From Candidatus Limnocylindrales bacterium (GTDB lineage Bacteria > Desulfobacterota > Binatia > UBA1149 > CAITLU01), in contig DATNBU010000032.1 in NCBI GenBank assembly GCA_035571835.1, positions 1-64,000 of the forward strand: DNA of 64,000 nt, written 5' to 3'. The notes under the pieces were generated by a model. It was not told the origin of the DNA and did no database searches. It worked only from the letters and a program-made list of their open reading frames with translations. Positions 8,518-17,090 of this stretch are shown here, in pieces. A program made the position numbers and the translations under genes. The stretch's first letter is position 1, and each line of letters begins with the position of its first letter.

Positions 8518-10830
8518 TTAGTACCGCTTCTCGACCACCGAGTCGGTCTGAACGACCGCCGGTCCCGGCGAGCCGGTCGTATCGTTCACGCTGCCGTTGC
8601 CAGAGGGCGGCAGGCAGAACGTTCCGACGAGGATCGGCCGTTCGGTATCCGGCGTACCCGTGAGCGCGATCGTATTGAGGAAGCAGCTGCGCACGACCTG
8701 GATCGAGCAGTTTCCGCAGTCGTTCCCCTCGCAGACCCAGTCATCGGGGTTGATCGAATCGGAAATCTGCACGTCGCAGCTCGCATCGTTGGCACACTTG
8801 ATGATGCCTCTGCCGTCGGCCGTGAGTGCGCCGTCGCAGTACTTCTCGTAGTCGGGCGTGCCCGAGCACAGTCCGCGGTCGGTCTGGCCGCCGGTCGGCA
8901 CGCAGATGCCGTCCGAGCAGTTGTTCGGCAACCGGGGTGCGCCCGGAGCCGCCGCCGCACAGTCATCTGAACCGTTGATCGTATCGTCGTCGGCCAGATC
9001 GCAGTCGCTGTCCGTGTCGCACGAGTCCGTTCCGATGCCCGAACCGCACACGCCGCAGAAGCAGTCGAGAGACTGGTTCGGCGATTCGCACGGATCCTGG
9101 GCGGTCTTCGACACGGATCCCGTCGACAGCGGCAGGTTGATCTTGAGCGAGCCGATCGCCTTGCCCGGATCGGGCGGGCAATCGAGGCTGTTGCCCTCGG
9201 TCGGGTCGCTCGGATCGAGGCTGAGCCTGGCGTACGTCAGGTCGAAGCCCTGTACGTCGCACGCGCCGCCGTCATTCAGGCCGCCGAGGCACGTGCCGTC
9301 CCGTTTGTCGTCCTGGGCTTTGATGTCGAAGCGGCAGATCGGGCACGGACGCGTGAGGTTGTCGCCGAAGTGAACGTCCGTGTTCAGTTTGACCGACAGG
9401 AAGCTCGTTCCCGCGTCCGGGTCGACGGTGCCGGAGACGTCCTGCGCGAGCGTGTTCATCGAGCAGGTCGGCGTTCCGCCGGCGGACACGGCCAGCGGTG
9501 GTCCGAGGAAGTATGCGCACTCGTTGTTCGAGGCCTGCGAGTCCGCGTTGGTCGAACACAAAGTGTCCGTGCCGAACACGTTCGTACAAGGGATGTGCGA
9601 GTCCGTGCGGCAGCGCGTGAACGCCTGGTACTGCGGATTGTCGTAGCTGATGCCGTCCACCGTGCAGGCCGTCTGGCACGTATTGCCGTTGCTGCAGTCG
9701 GTATTGTCCGTGCACGCGCCGCCCGGGCTGGTGCCGCCCGCACAGATCGGCGTGGCGCATGCTCCCATCGGTCCGCCGCAGGTGATGTCGCCGGACAGCG
9801 TGTAGCTGTCGACGATGTCGACGTTATGGGCCAGGCCCTTCCAGCCGACCGACAGCGTCGTTCCGGACTTGTTTCCGAGAACCGAGCAGGTCCCGCCGCC
9901 GGTTTCACCGACGCTGCATCCGCCGAGAATCGTCGTGCGGATCGCGCGCGGGCAGATGTCGATCGTGAACTCGTAGGTCGAGTCGTACGCGTCGTCCTCG
10001 CTGTCGGCCCACGCGGTGTCGTTGCAGGACTTGAGCGTGGCCAGGTCGGCTCCGCAGCTGTCGAGCGCGGCGAAATTGACGCCCGTGCAGCTGTCCGTCA
10101 GGGCCTGTTCGGCCTTGGCGAGTGCGCTTGCGACTTTGCCCTTCGAATCCGGGCCGTCCTGGCATGCGGCGACCTCGTTGTCGGCCGGGTCATCCGCTAG
10201 CTCGTCGGCGGCACTCTGGCAGGCGGTATCGTCCTTGATCGCGGTCAGGAAATACTTCGAGTAGTTCTTCGCGATCGCTGAGTGGCAGGCCTGGTCGGCG
10301 TCGTTCAGCGTGTTTTGCGGGGGATCCCCGAGCGTGGCAGTTCCGAGGTCGCTGACTATGTCCGTAAGCATGCAGTTCTGGCAGGCCGCGACGTCACCCA
10401 TCGTGACGATCGGATCTGCGACCGCGGTGTTGTCGGGTCGCAGGCAGCCCGGGATCGGGCACGAGACGTACCACTCCTTCCCCGTCGTGCTCGCGGCCGT
10501 CAGCTCGTTTGCGCCGGTCTTGCACTTCTTGGCCAGGCCGTCGACCGCTTTCGCCTTGGCCGACGCGAACTTGCCCTTCGTGTCGGCGGCCACCGGATCG
10601 TTGCAGTCCACGGCCGTCAGCGCGGGATCGCCGGCATCCTTCGCCTTGTGACAGTCGGAAATCGTCTTCAAGGCGGTCTTCATTACCTTCTGATAGCTTT
10701 TGGCTGTCGCGTTCCGGCATTTCACGCCGGCCGCGGACAGTGGCGCAGAGACCTGCGCGGATGCCAGCGAGGCAGACAGCAGCAAAGCCAGAGCTGCCAC
10801 GGAGCTCGCCGTAGTTTTCCGAATGTTCAT
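8518..10830 (-). CDS. Cys-rich secreted protein of the four-block paralog family
   Basis: 770 aa from the ATG at 10830, preceded by AGGAGGAGGAGA. A signal peptide ends at ASAQ near residue 26. The N-terminal half has helical segments bounded by Cys (VKCRNATAKSYQKVMKTAL; DSKGKVASALAKAEQALTDSC), as in the 1169-aa paralog. The core blocks are in the same order: VGWKGLAHN, GPPLAVSAGGTPTC, RPCPICR, and DCPPDPGKAIGSL. There are fewer Cys-rich insertions than in the 1169-aa protein; one carries CAGGTSPGGACTDNTDC. The protein ends near a NCSIQVVRSCFLN segment, which matches the paralog's DILNCFIND end. I see no enzyme signature. It stands alone between its own promoter (10938-10967) and a hairpin. 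Extracellular location is inferred from the signal peptide and Cys content. Confidence 0.85.
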   Translation of the reverse strand: MNIRKTTASSVAALALLLSASLASAQVSAPLSAAGVKCRNATAKSYQKVMKTALKTISDCHKAKDAGDPALTAVDCNDPVAADTKGKFASAKAKAVDGLAKKCKTGANELTAASTTGKEWYVSCPIPGCLRPDNTAVADPIVTMGDVAACQNCMLTDIVSDLGTATLGDPPQNTLNDADQACHSAIAKNYSKYFLTAIKDDTACQSAADELADDPADNEVAACQDGPDSKGKVASALAKAEQALTDSCTGVNFAALDSCGADLATLKSCNDTAWADSEDDAYDSTYEFTIDICPRAIRTTILGGCSVGETGGGTCSVLGNKSGTTLSVGWKGLAHNVDIVDSYTLSGDITCGGPMGACATPICAGGTSPGGACTDNTDCSNGNTCQTACTVDGISYDNPQYQAFTRCRTDSHIPCTNVFGTDTLCSTNADSQASNNECAYFLGPPLAVSAGGTPTCSMNTLAQDVSGTVDPDAGTSFLSVKLNTDVHFGDNLTRPCPICRFDIKAQDDKRDGTCLGGLNDGGACDVQGFDLTYARLSLDPSDPTEGNSLDCPPDPGKAIGSLKINLPLSTGSVSKTAQDPCESPNQSLDCFCGVCGSGIGTDSCDTDSDCDLADDDTINGSDDCAAAAPGAPRLPNNCSDGICVPTGGQTDRGLCSGTPDYEKYCDGALTADGRGIIKCANDASCDVQISDSINPDDWVCEGNDCGNCSIQVVRSCFLNTIALTGTPDTERPILVGTFCLPPSGNGSVNDTTGSPGPAVVQTDSVVEKRY

Positions 10831-10937
10831 TCTCCTCCTCCTATTGAAAGCCAACTAACGTTCCTGGGCGGGTCAAAAAGACTGAACGAGGCTCCCTTCG
10901 TCCGTTGCGGAACGAAATCGACCCCGAGTCGGCGGGT

Positions 10938-10967
10938 ACCCTAACGGCCGCGCCCAAGTGGAGTCAA
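10938..10967 (-). promoter_or_regulatory. sigma70-like promoter of the 770-aa Cys-rich gene
   Basis: Minus-strand TTGACT (10967-10962), an 18-base spacer and TAGGGT (10943-10938) predict a leader of about 100 bases before the ATG at 10830. Confidence 0.55.
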
Positions 10968-11015
10968 GGGCAGAACCCCTGGCCACCCATGCATACGGGC
11001 GTGCAACTGCGACGA

Positions 11016-11043
11016 TTGACGCGCCCACGGGTTGGCCGACAAT
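11016..11043 (+). promoter_or_regulatory. possible promoter of the small Cys-rich exported protein
   Basis: TTGACG (11016-11021), a 16-base spacer and GACAAT (11038-11043) lie about 50 bases before the GTG start at 11092. Confidence 0.4.
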
Positions 11044-11091
11044 TCGTGACCACTACAACAACCGGGCGACCCCGGCATTCTGGAGGATCCT

Positions 11092-11562
11092 GTGCGACCG
11101 ATTCCAAAGCGATTTTTGAGCGCGACGACTGTTTCGATGTTCTCGATAGCTGCCGCAAGCCTGGTGCTTGCGAGTGCGCAACCCGCATTGGCGGCGCCGC
11201 AACTGACGTGTCGCAAGGTCGTCGCCGACATGACGAGCGGCGAAGGCAGCAACTCCGGGGCCGGGTCACGCGTAAAGTGCGCCTTGGGGGAGATGCTGAC
11301 GGGGGGCGTGTGTTATCCGGAGACGCGACCTGAGGCCGACGGGACGTGCCAGACGTCCGCGATGGGCATCATCCAGACGATCGTCGACCATCCCGGCACC
11401 ACGGAGGAAGCATTCTTCACGTGCCTGCAGACGGGTGGAAGCGAGTGTCCGGTGCAGGCGCGCACCAGGGCGATGGCCATCTGCTGCAAGATCAAGGACG
11501 ACGCTGCGCCGGCCGGCGCTCCCGCTGCGGGTCAGAACGAAGCACCGGCCGTCAAAAAGTAA
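11092..11562 (+). CDS. small Cys-containing exported protein
   Basis: 156 aa. The start is a GTG with GGAGG seven bases upstream. A signal peptide runs through FSIAAASLVLASAQPALAA. The mature part has eight Cys (LTCRKV, VKCALGEM, GGVCYPE, GTCQTS, FTCLQTGGSECPV, AICCKIK), consistent with a compact disulfide-bonded fold, and a short Ala/Pro tail. I do not recognise a family. It is divergent from the 770-aa Cys-rich gene and ends at a strong terminator, so it is monocistronic. Location and Cys content suggest it acts in the periplasm or outside the cell with the neighbouring proteins, but this is only contextual. Confidence 0.75.
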   Translation: MRPIPKRFLSATTVSMFSIAAASLVLASAQPALAAPQLTCRKVVADMTSGEGSNSGAGSRVKCALGEMLTGGVCYPETRPEADGTCQTSAMGIIQTIVDHPGTTEEAFFTCLQTGGSECPVQARTRAMAICCKIKDDAAPAGAPAAGQNEAPAVKK

Positions 11563-11582
11563 TCGGCGCTTCGCGGCTAAAG

Positions 11583-11617
11583 AAAAAGGGGCTGTCGCAT
11601 GGCGACAGCCCCTTTTT
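11583..11617. terminator. bidirectional intrinsic terminator
   Basis: AAAAAGGGGCTGTCGC pairs perfectly with GCGACAGCCCCTTTTT around a short ATG loop. It serves the small exported protein (stop 11562) and the convergent DUF1302 gene (stop 11645). Confidence 0.93.
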
Positions 11618-11644
11618 GTTTTCGTGCGTCTGACGCGTCGCGGG

Positions 11645-13708
11645 TCAGAACTGCCAGGTGAACTGGATGCTCGTCTCCGAGCGCCCGCGGCTTCCGCCGC
11701 CGAGGAACCACGGATCGAAGATCTGGCCGTTGTCGGGATCGTTCCTGTTCTTGTGCCCGTCGTACGGATCCCAGGGGGCGCCGACCCAGATCAGGCGCGT
11801 CGTCAGGTTGAACGCGAGATCCGGCGTGTAGAACCAGTCGAAGCCAAGCGCGATTTCCTGCGAGTAGCTGTTGACCGGATCGAGCAGGTAAATCAGCGCG
11901 GGCACGAGCGTGCCGCCGCGATAGAAACCGAGTGCGGCGAACGTCATCAGCATTTCCCACTGATGGATCGTGTCGCGGCCTTTGCCGCTCGGGTTCTGCA
12001 GCTTCGGAAGATCGAGCGGACCGACGAAGCCCGTCTGCTCGCCGGGGAACAGGAACTGCTGGTCCTGCGGATCGCCGACCGCGTTGCTGACGCCGCCGCA
12101 CTGTCCGCCGCGCGGATCGTTCGGATCGGACGTGTATCCGATGAAGTCCGGGTTCCTCGAGCCGTCGGCTTTGAACTCGGGCTGGTTGGCGATCGCGCAG
12201 CGCCGCCGTTCCATGTCGATGATGTAGTGCCAGAAGAGCTGGCCGGAAAGGAAGAACGTCGTCTTCTTGTTGAGCCAGCGGATCCACGTCGGGCGATCGA
12301 ACGCGAGCATGCCCTTCCACATGTTGCGCTTGGTGATGCCCGGCAGCAGCGTCGGGCCGTCCGGCGAGCGGCCGAACTCGGCAACCTGCTTGTCGCCGTC
12401 GTAGAACGGAAGGTCGAAGTCGATGATGGTCTCGACGCGCCACACGGTCTGCGTCCACTCGCCTTCGAACCAGTTGAACGAGAAGCCGACGGTGTGGATG
12501 TACGGTGCGAAGTACTCCGCGCAGAATTCGCTCTTTCCGAGATTGGAGAACAGCGGGTCACGGCCGGGAGCGGTGCCGACGAAACCGCAGTACTCTTCCG
12601 CGCTCAGCGTCGCCGGATTGCCGTTGTCGTCGTGCACCTTGAAGGTTTCGTCCGACGGAATGCCGCGGATGATCGCGGTCGGCGAACCGTCCGGAGCGAA
12701 GCGCTGGTACAGGTAGTTGACCGTCCATTCGGTCGAGCCCGCGAGGAAGTGGAAACGAACGCCGAACTGGCTGTTCTCGATCGGATCCTTCGCGTAGTTG
12801 CCCTGGTTGAAGAGCTTGGTGTCGTTGAGCAGGCCTGCGCAGGTCGCGTCCTCGCCGCTGTCGCTGACGGCGTTCGCGCAGAACGACTGGTGCGTCTGGA
12901 ACACGCCGCTGTTGTTCGCGTTGTAGAGAGGATCGAGCAGGCGTGCGCCCCAGGGGCGCGGCAGGAACGCGATCTTGCCCGGGTTCCAGTCGAAGCCCGG
13001 TGTCCAGTACGCCTCGAGGAAGGTCTGCGACAGCGGTCCGATCTGCTTGAAGTCCCACAGGCCCTTCACCATGAAGAACGGCTGGCGCAGCTCATCGAAT
13101 CCGAATCCCGGCGGCGGCAACTCCTGGAAGAAGTGCCAGCTCAGGTCGAGCGTATTGGCGCGGTCGAGCATTCGGAAGCCGTCGCTCTCTCCCCACACGA
13201 CCTGCTGCTTTCCGACTCGTAGCGTGAGCGGAAGGCTCTTGAAGTAGATGTCCATGTAGGCTTCGCGGATGAGGTTGTTGAACTTGTACTCATCGCGCTG
13301 GTCTTTCGGGATGCTCGACAGGCTGGCGTTGCGGGCGGCGGCCTGGTCGGTCAGGCCGATCTTGTCGCCGGAGATGTCGAAACGCTCGATTTGGCCAGGC
13401 GTCAGGTCGTAGACCGAGTCGTACACGCCGCGGTACAGCACGAACAGGTCGGAACGCTCGATGAACGGGATGTTGTACTTGCCGAACGCTTTGCCGCGCT
13501 GCAGCCACTTGTACTCCAGGCGGAGCTTGAGGCTGTTGCGCTGCATGATGAACGCCCATTTGTCGATGTCGGGATGACGGAAGATGTTCGTCGTCCGCAG
13601 ATGTCCGCCGAGGTCCACGCTCGCGCTGCGATAGATGGCGTGAGCGTACGACGGTGCGAGCACCGTCAAGCAGACCGCTACCTTCAGGAAGGTCGATAGC
13701 CTTTTCAT
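11645..13708 (-). CDS. DUF1302-family outer-membrane beta-barrel protein
   Basis: 687 aa. The signal peptide ends after SYAHA. The body has repeated amphipathic, aromatic-rich strands typical of porin-like barrels, and ends in Phe (SIQFTWQF), as outer-membrane proteins do. Features seen in DUF1302 proteins include RVGKQQVVWGESDGFRMLD, DPLYNANNSG and FNWFEGEWTQTVWRVET. Relatives are usually 550-700 aa and often sit beside DUF1329 and RND-type (MMPL) exporters in organisms handling hydrophobic substrates; none of those partners is present here. GAGAGGG precedes the ATG. It converges on the small exported protein with a shared terminator. A role in uptake or export of hydrophobic compounds is inference from the family. 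Confidence 0.85.
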   Translation of the reverse strand: MKRLSTFLKVAVCLTVLAPSYAHAIYRSASVDLGGHLRTTNIFRHPDIDKWAFIMQRNSLKLRLEYKWLQRGKAFGKYNIPFIERSDLFVLYRGVYDSVYDLTPGQIERFDISGDKIGLTDQAAARNASLSSIPKDQRDEYKFNNLIREAYMDIYFKSLPLTLRVGKQQVVWGESDGFRMLDRANTLDLSWHFFQELPPPGFGFDELRQPFFMVKGLWDFKQIGPLSQTFLEAYWTPGFDWNPGKIAFLPRPWGARLLDPLYNANNSGVFQTHQSFCANAVSDSGEDATCAGLLNDTKLFNQGNYAKDPIENSQFGVRFHFLAGSTEWTVNYLYQRFAPDGSPTAIIRGIPSDETFKVHDDNGNPATLSAEEYCGFVGTAPGRDPLFSNLGKSEFCAEYFAPYIHTVGFSFNWFEGEWTQTVWRVETIIDFDLPFYDGDKQVAEFGRSPDGPTLLPGITKRNMWKGMLAFDRPTWIRWLNKKTTFFLSGQLFWHYIIDMERRRCAIANQPEFKADGSRNPDFIGYTSDPNDPRGGQCGGVSNAVGDPQDQQFLFPGEQTGFVGPLDLPKLQNPSGKGRDTIHQWEMLMTFAALGFYRGGTLVPALIYLLDPVNSYSQEIALGFDWFYTPDLAFNLTTRLIWVGAPWDPYDGHKNRNDPDNGQIFDPWFLGGGSRGRSETSIQFTWQF

Positions 13709-13862
13709 TCCAAACCCTCTCTTTTTTCAGGTCTTTGAACTGCCGGGACCCTCATCCTCGGCGGTCATCTTCACTTGAAGTTCAGGCATTAGAACATCCC
13801 AGCCATTCTTGGGCAACCGAAACGAACCGTTCAAAAACGATGACTTGCGTAGGAGTGTGCAG

Positions 13863-13891
13863 TTGTCGCATCGGCAGGGTGCGTTTATGGA
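13863..13891 (+). promoter_or_regulatory. possible promoter of the selenocysteine tRNA
   Basis: TTGTCG (13863-13868), a 17-base spacer and TATGGA (13886-13891) place a transcription start about 20 bases before the mature tRNA 5' end. Confidence 0.35.
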
Positions 13892-13920
13892 GAGCATTGC
13901 GCGACGAGATCCATGCAGGA

Positions 13921-14016
13921 GGAGAGGGAACGGGTCCGGTGGCCCGGCCGGTCTTCAAAACCGTGATGTCGGTCTCAACGACCGGCGGAGGGTTCGACTC
14001 CCTCCCTTCTCCGCCA
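13921..14016 (+). tRNA. selC: tRNA-Sec (anticodon UCA)
   Basis: The 96-base gene folds with the marks of bacterial tRNA-Sec. The 8-bp acceptor stem pairs GGAGAGGG with CCTTCTCC (one G-U). The D stem has 6 bp (CGGGTC with GGCCCG) and a 4-base CGGT loop. The anticodon loop CTTCAAA carries TCA. The variable arm is long (GTCGGTC, TCAAC, GACCGGC). The T arm is GAGGG-TTCGACT-CCCTC, giving the 8+5 acceptor/T arrangement. GCCA is encoded at the 3' end. It delivers selenocysteine to in-frame UGA codons together with SelA, SelB and SelD, none of which is in the window. It overlaps in antisense the last 42 bp of the glycosyltransferase gene at 13975-15621. Confidence 0.95.
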
Positions 14017-15621
14017 CTTTCTTGCTGCTTTGATCTGCTCCGCAGGTCGGCCGCCGATGACGAGCACCTGGCCATCACCGGTCGTCCAGGCAACCGTCAT
14101 CCAGCTCGGCATCGGTTCGAGACCGAGCTCGCCTAAAAATTTCGATCGCGTCAGCAGTGCGGCATCGCTTCCCGCGAAAAGCTCCGGAACGGCAGACTCG
14201 GGATCGTCGGCACGGCGGATATACCTTCCCGCGTAGAACGCGAGCGCGTGCGGCGCCACGCGATAGCTCGTGATGACGCCGTAGGTAGGCAGGTACTCGC
14301 GCACGATGCCGGCCGCTTCGCGCTGGCTCTCGTTCGCATTGACCGCGTCGGCGGCGCTTCCGTACACCATCGCGACCAGCGCGAGAGAGGAGCCGACCAT
14401 CGCCGCAGGAACCGCCGGGGTTTCGCGCGCATGGCGATATGTCCAGAACGCGATCGCGACCGCGGGAATCGCAAGAATCGCGCTGTAGGAAGTCGAAGGG
14501 GCTTCGATGACGACCCATACCGCGCCGCCCACCGCGATTGCCGCAGCGAAAATCGTCCAGCCGACGGCAGCAAACTCGACGGCGCGCGGCAGCTCAACGC
14601 GTCGCGTTAGCCGATCGTCGACATACGCCGCAGTGATCGCGAGCAGCGGTGGAAACGCGCCGAGAACGTAGGTCGGGACCTTGGTCTGCGCGAAGCTGAA
14701 GAATCCGATGACGACGGTGGTCCACGCGAGCGCATGCCGCACACCGGCCGATGGAGTCTTCCATGCGGCCGCGAGCGCCGGTCCGAGAAGGATGCTCCAC
14801 GGCAGCAGCACGACCGGCATCGCGAGCAGATAGAAGAACCACGGCTGCTGGTGCGCGAGCGCGCCCGGCACGGCGTAGCGTGCAAAATTGTGCTGCCACA
14901 GGAACGTCCGGATGTAGGCCGGATCGGTTGCATAGGCGGCCGCGTACCAGGGTCCCGCGATCGCGGCGACGACGAGCGCGCCTCGAAACGGATGGAGCCG
15001 CAGCAGCAGCAGTGGACGCCGTTCGAACGCAGCGGCGACGACGGCGACTCCGCCGACCACCACGAGCGCGACCGGTCCCTTGGCCAGCACGCCAATGGCG
15101 ATGCACGCGTAAATCGGCCAGACGACGCGCCTGCGTTCCGGAGGATCGTTCAGCACGAGCCCGAGCCAGGCCAGCGCGCCGGTCAGCGAGGCCGTCAGCA
15201 GCATGTCGATGACGACGTAGCGGCCGACCGCGATGAAGAAGAGCGTGCTTCCCATCATCAGCGTCGTCCAGCGCGCCGCACCGGTACCCCACGCCGCCCG
15301 GACCCAGATCGACGTCATCACGGTCGAGAACAACGCTCCGGCAACCGAAGGGAGCCGCGCCGCCCACGAGCTCTGGCCGAACAGCCACAGCGACGCACCG
15401 GTCAGCCAGTAAAACAGCGCAGGCTTGTCGTAATACGGCTCGCCGTAGATCCGCGGAGCGAGCCAGTTGCCCTCGAGGAACATCTCGCGGGCGATCTCGG
15501 CGTGGCGTGCTTCATCGGGCGTCAGCAGGTCGACACGGCCGAGCCATGCAACGAGCGCGAACAGGACCACAAGCCACGGCAGGGCCCGGGCGAGTGGACC
15601 GTCATCGCGCGGCTGGAGCAC
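13975..15621 (-). CDS. ArnT/PMT-type (GT83-like) membrane glycosyltransferase
   Basis: 548 aa from a GTG at 15621 (GGAG about 11 bases upstream); no in-frame ATG precedes the conserved N-terminal motif. Signature features are LTPDEARHAEIAREM (the acidic first-loop motif of the PMT/ArnT fold), GEPYYDKPALFYWL, and then about eleven hydrophobic segments. Such enzymes transfer sugars from polyprenyl-phosphate donors on the periplasmic side, often to lipid A or proteins. The acceptor here is unknown. The C-terminal residues after about 534 are encoded on the antisense strand of tRNA-Sec, so the true protein end depends on a stop inside the tRNA gene. It follows the dockerin-bearing gene by about 60 bp on the same strand and is probably co-transcribed with it. 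Confidence 0.8.
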   Translation of the reverse strand: MLQPRDDGPLARALPWLVVLFALVAWLGRVDLLTPDEARHAEIAREMFLEGNWLAPRIYGEPYYDKPALFYWLTGASLWLFGQSSWAARLPSVAGALFSTVMTSIWVRAAWGTGAARWTTLMMGSTLFFIAVGRYVVIDMLLTASLTGALAWLGLVLNDPPERRRVVWPIYACIAIGVLAKGPVALVVVGGVAVVAAAFERRPLLLLRLHPFRGALVVAAIAGPWYAAAYATDPAYIRTFLWQHNFARYAVPGALAHQQPWFFYLLAMPVVLLPWSILLGPALAAAWKTPSAGVRHALAWTTVVIGFFSFAQTKVPTYVLGAFPPLLAITAAYVDDRLTRRVELPRAVEFAAVGWTIFAAAIAVGGAVWVVIEAPSTSYSAILAIPAVAIAFWTYRHARETPAVPAAMVGSSLALVAMVYGSAADAVNANESQREAAGIVREYLPTYGVITSYRVAPHALAFYAGRYIRRADDPESAVPELFAGSDAALLTRSKFLGELGLEPMPSWMTVAWTTGDGQVLVIGGRPAEQIKAARKWRRREGVEPSAGR

Positions 15622-15683
15622 AGGCGCGGATACTCCGCGCCGCGCGAGATCGCCAGTCGACGATCGGCACGTGTCCGGGAGCC

Positions 15684-17090
15684 TTACGGAACGAACGCGA
15701 GCGTGAACGGTGCCTGTCCGAGCGAAATCGGCCTGGCGGTGATCTCGGAGATGTCGCTCCCGCCGGCAACACGGAAGATGCGAATCCCGGAAGGATCGTC
15801 GTTGTCTTCGCCGCGATAGGCCACCCACAGCTCGCCGGTCTCGGTCATTTCGATGTCGCTGATCAGCGCTTGGCTCGACAGCAGCACCTTCTTGATCTTG
15901 CGCTGCACGAGATCGATCTCGACCACCGAGTTGGATTCCTGGTCGGCGATGATCGCGAACGCGCGGCCGGTGCCGACGATGACGAAGTCGAAGATGTTCG
16001 CATGGATGTCCGCGCCGGTGAGCAGGACGCCGGCGGACTGCATGGTCGACGGGTCGATGGCTTCGATTGCGCCGTCCTCGAGGTTGCTGCCGTCGCCCGT
16101 GTCGTCCGGAATTCGTCCCGGACCGCCGACAAAGATGCGATTCTGAAACTCGTCGTACGGAAGTCCCTTGGTGGCGGCGAACGGGTTCGCGAACGACAGT
16201 GCAATGCTTCCTTTCAGCGTGTCGGTGGCAGTGTCGATCACGGCGATGCGGCCCGCGCCATGCGTCGGTGCATGATTGTTGTCGAGCAGCTGCATGCTCA
16301 CGAACAGGTCCGTGCCGACCATCACCATCTGGTCCATCTCGGGAATGCCGTCGCCATCGAAGCCGGACAGGTCGATGTGGCCCTTGATCAGCGTTTTGCA
16401 CGCCGGGTCGACCTGCGAATGCAGCAGCACGTCCGGATCGATGACGAACAGACTGTCACCGCGGTATGGCGTGACGTAACCCTTGCTCCCCGACACCAGC
16501 AGCACATCCTGCGGATTCGCGCCGCCCTCGTCGCGGATTCCGCCATTGACGCTGCATTCCTTGACGTTCGGAAGCGACGGTTTGTCGACGTCGAGAAACT
16601 GAAGCGTATTCCAGGGCGTCCGGTTGATGACGATCGGAACTCCCGATGGCGCGCGAACGACGGCATCGGTGCTGAGCGCGCCGAGACGGACCGAGACGCT
16701 TCTCTTCGTGACGTCCTCGGGACCGAGCGCGACCACCGCAAGGCCGGCAGAGCTGAAATCGATCGGCGCGGTCGTCACCACGGCGCGAGTCGCCGTGGCG
16801 CCGAGGCACGACGGGATCACGCCCTCGACCGACTTGCGAAGAATGTCGAGCGCATCACTCGCCGTGAGCTTGCCGTCGCCTTGCGGCGAGGGCCATACGT
16901 CTCCGCGCCGGTCGTACTTCGAGGCGACGGCGTAGCGCAGCGTCTGCAGGCCGTCACTGGCCTTGAAGAAACCGTCGCCGGTGACGTCGCCGCAAAGCGC
17001 CGCGTGCGCAGGCGCGGCGCCGATGGCGAGCCAGCACCACAGCGCGGCAGCGCACGCACGCTCAGTGCGCATCATTCGAATGTTGCGCAT
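15684..17090 (-). CDS. exported repeat protein with two N-terminal dockerin-like repeats
   Basis: 468 aa from the ATG at 17090, which has AGAGG at good spacing; the in-frame ATG at 17099 lacks room for one. A signal peptide ends at PAHA (about residue 30). Two dockerin-like calcium-loop repeats follow: CGDVTGDGFFKASDGLQTL (33-51) and a second at about 64-88 with QGDGKLTASDALDIL. The first keeps Asp at loop positions 1, 5 and 12. The remaining 380 residues look like a beta-propeller of LVIVD/YVTN type (GYVTPYRGDSLFVIDPD; ALISDIEMTETGELWVAY). It overlaps the 3' end of the TonB receptor gene by 29 bp, so the two are co-translated. It may be a surface binding or sensing partner of that receptor; this is inferred from context. 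Confidence 0.8.
   Translation of the reverse strand: MRNIRMMRTERACAAALWCWLAIGAAPAHAALCGDVTGDGFFKASDGLQTLRYAVASKYDRRGDVWPSPQGDGKLTASDALDILRKSVEGVIPSCLGATATRAVVTTAPIDFSSAGLAVVALGPEDVTKRSVSVRLGALSTDAVVRAPSGVPIVINRTPWNTLQFLDVDKPSLPNVKECSVNGGIRDEGGANPQDVLLVSGSKGYVTPYRGDSLFVIDPDVLLHSQVDPACKTLIKGHIDLSGFDGDGIPEMDQMVMVGTDLFVSMQLLDNNHAPTHGAGRIAVIDTATDTLKGSIALSFANPFAATKGLPYDEFQNRIFVGGPGRIPDDTGDGSNLEDGAIEAIDPSTMQSAGVLLTGADIHANIFDFVIVGTGRAFAIIADQESNSVVEIDLVQRKIKKVLLSSQALISDIEMTETGELWVAYRGEDNDDPSGIRIFRVAGGSDISEITARPISLGQAPFTLAFVP

Noticed and set aside
1-10830. Multiheme cytochromes (because of many Cys)
   Set aside because: I found no CxxCH motif; the Cys pattern fits disulfides and Myxococcus-type repeats.
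11435-13222. 595-codon plus-strand frame opposite the DUF1302 gene
   Set aside because: It runs through a terminator and has no domain; the opposite frame is a clear outer-membrane protein.
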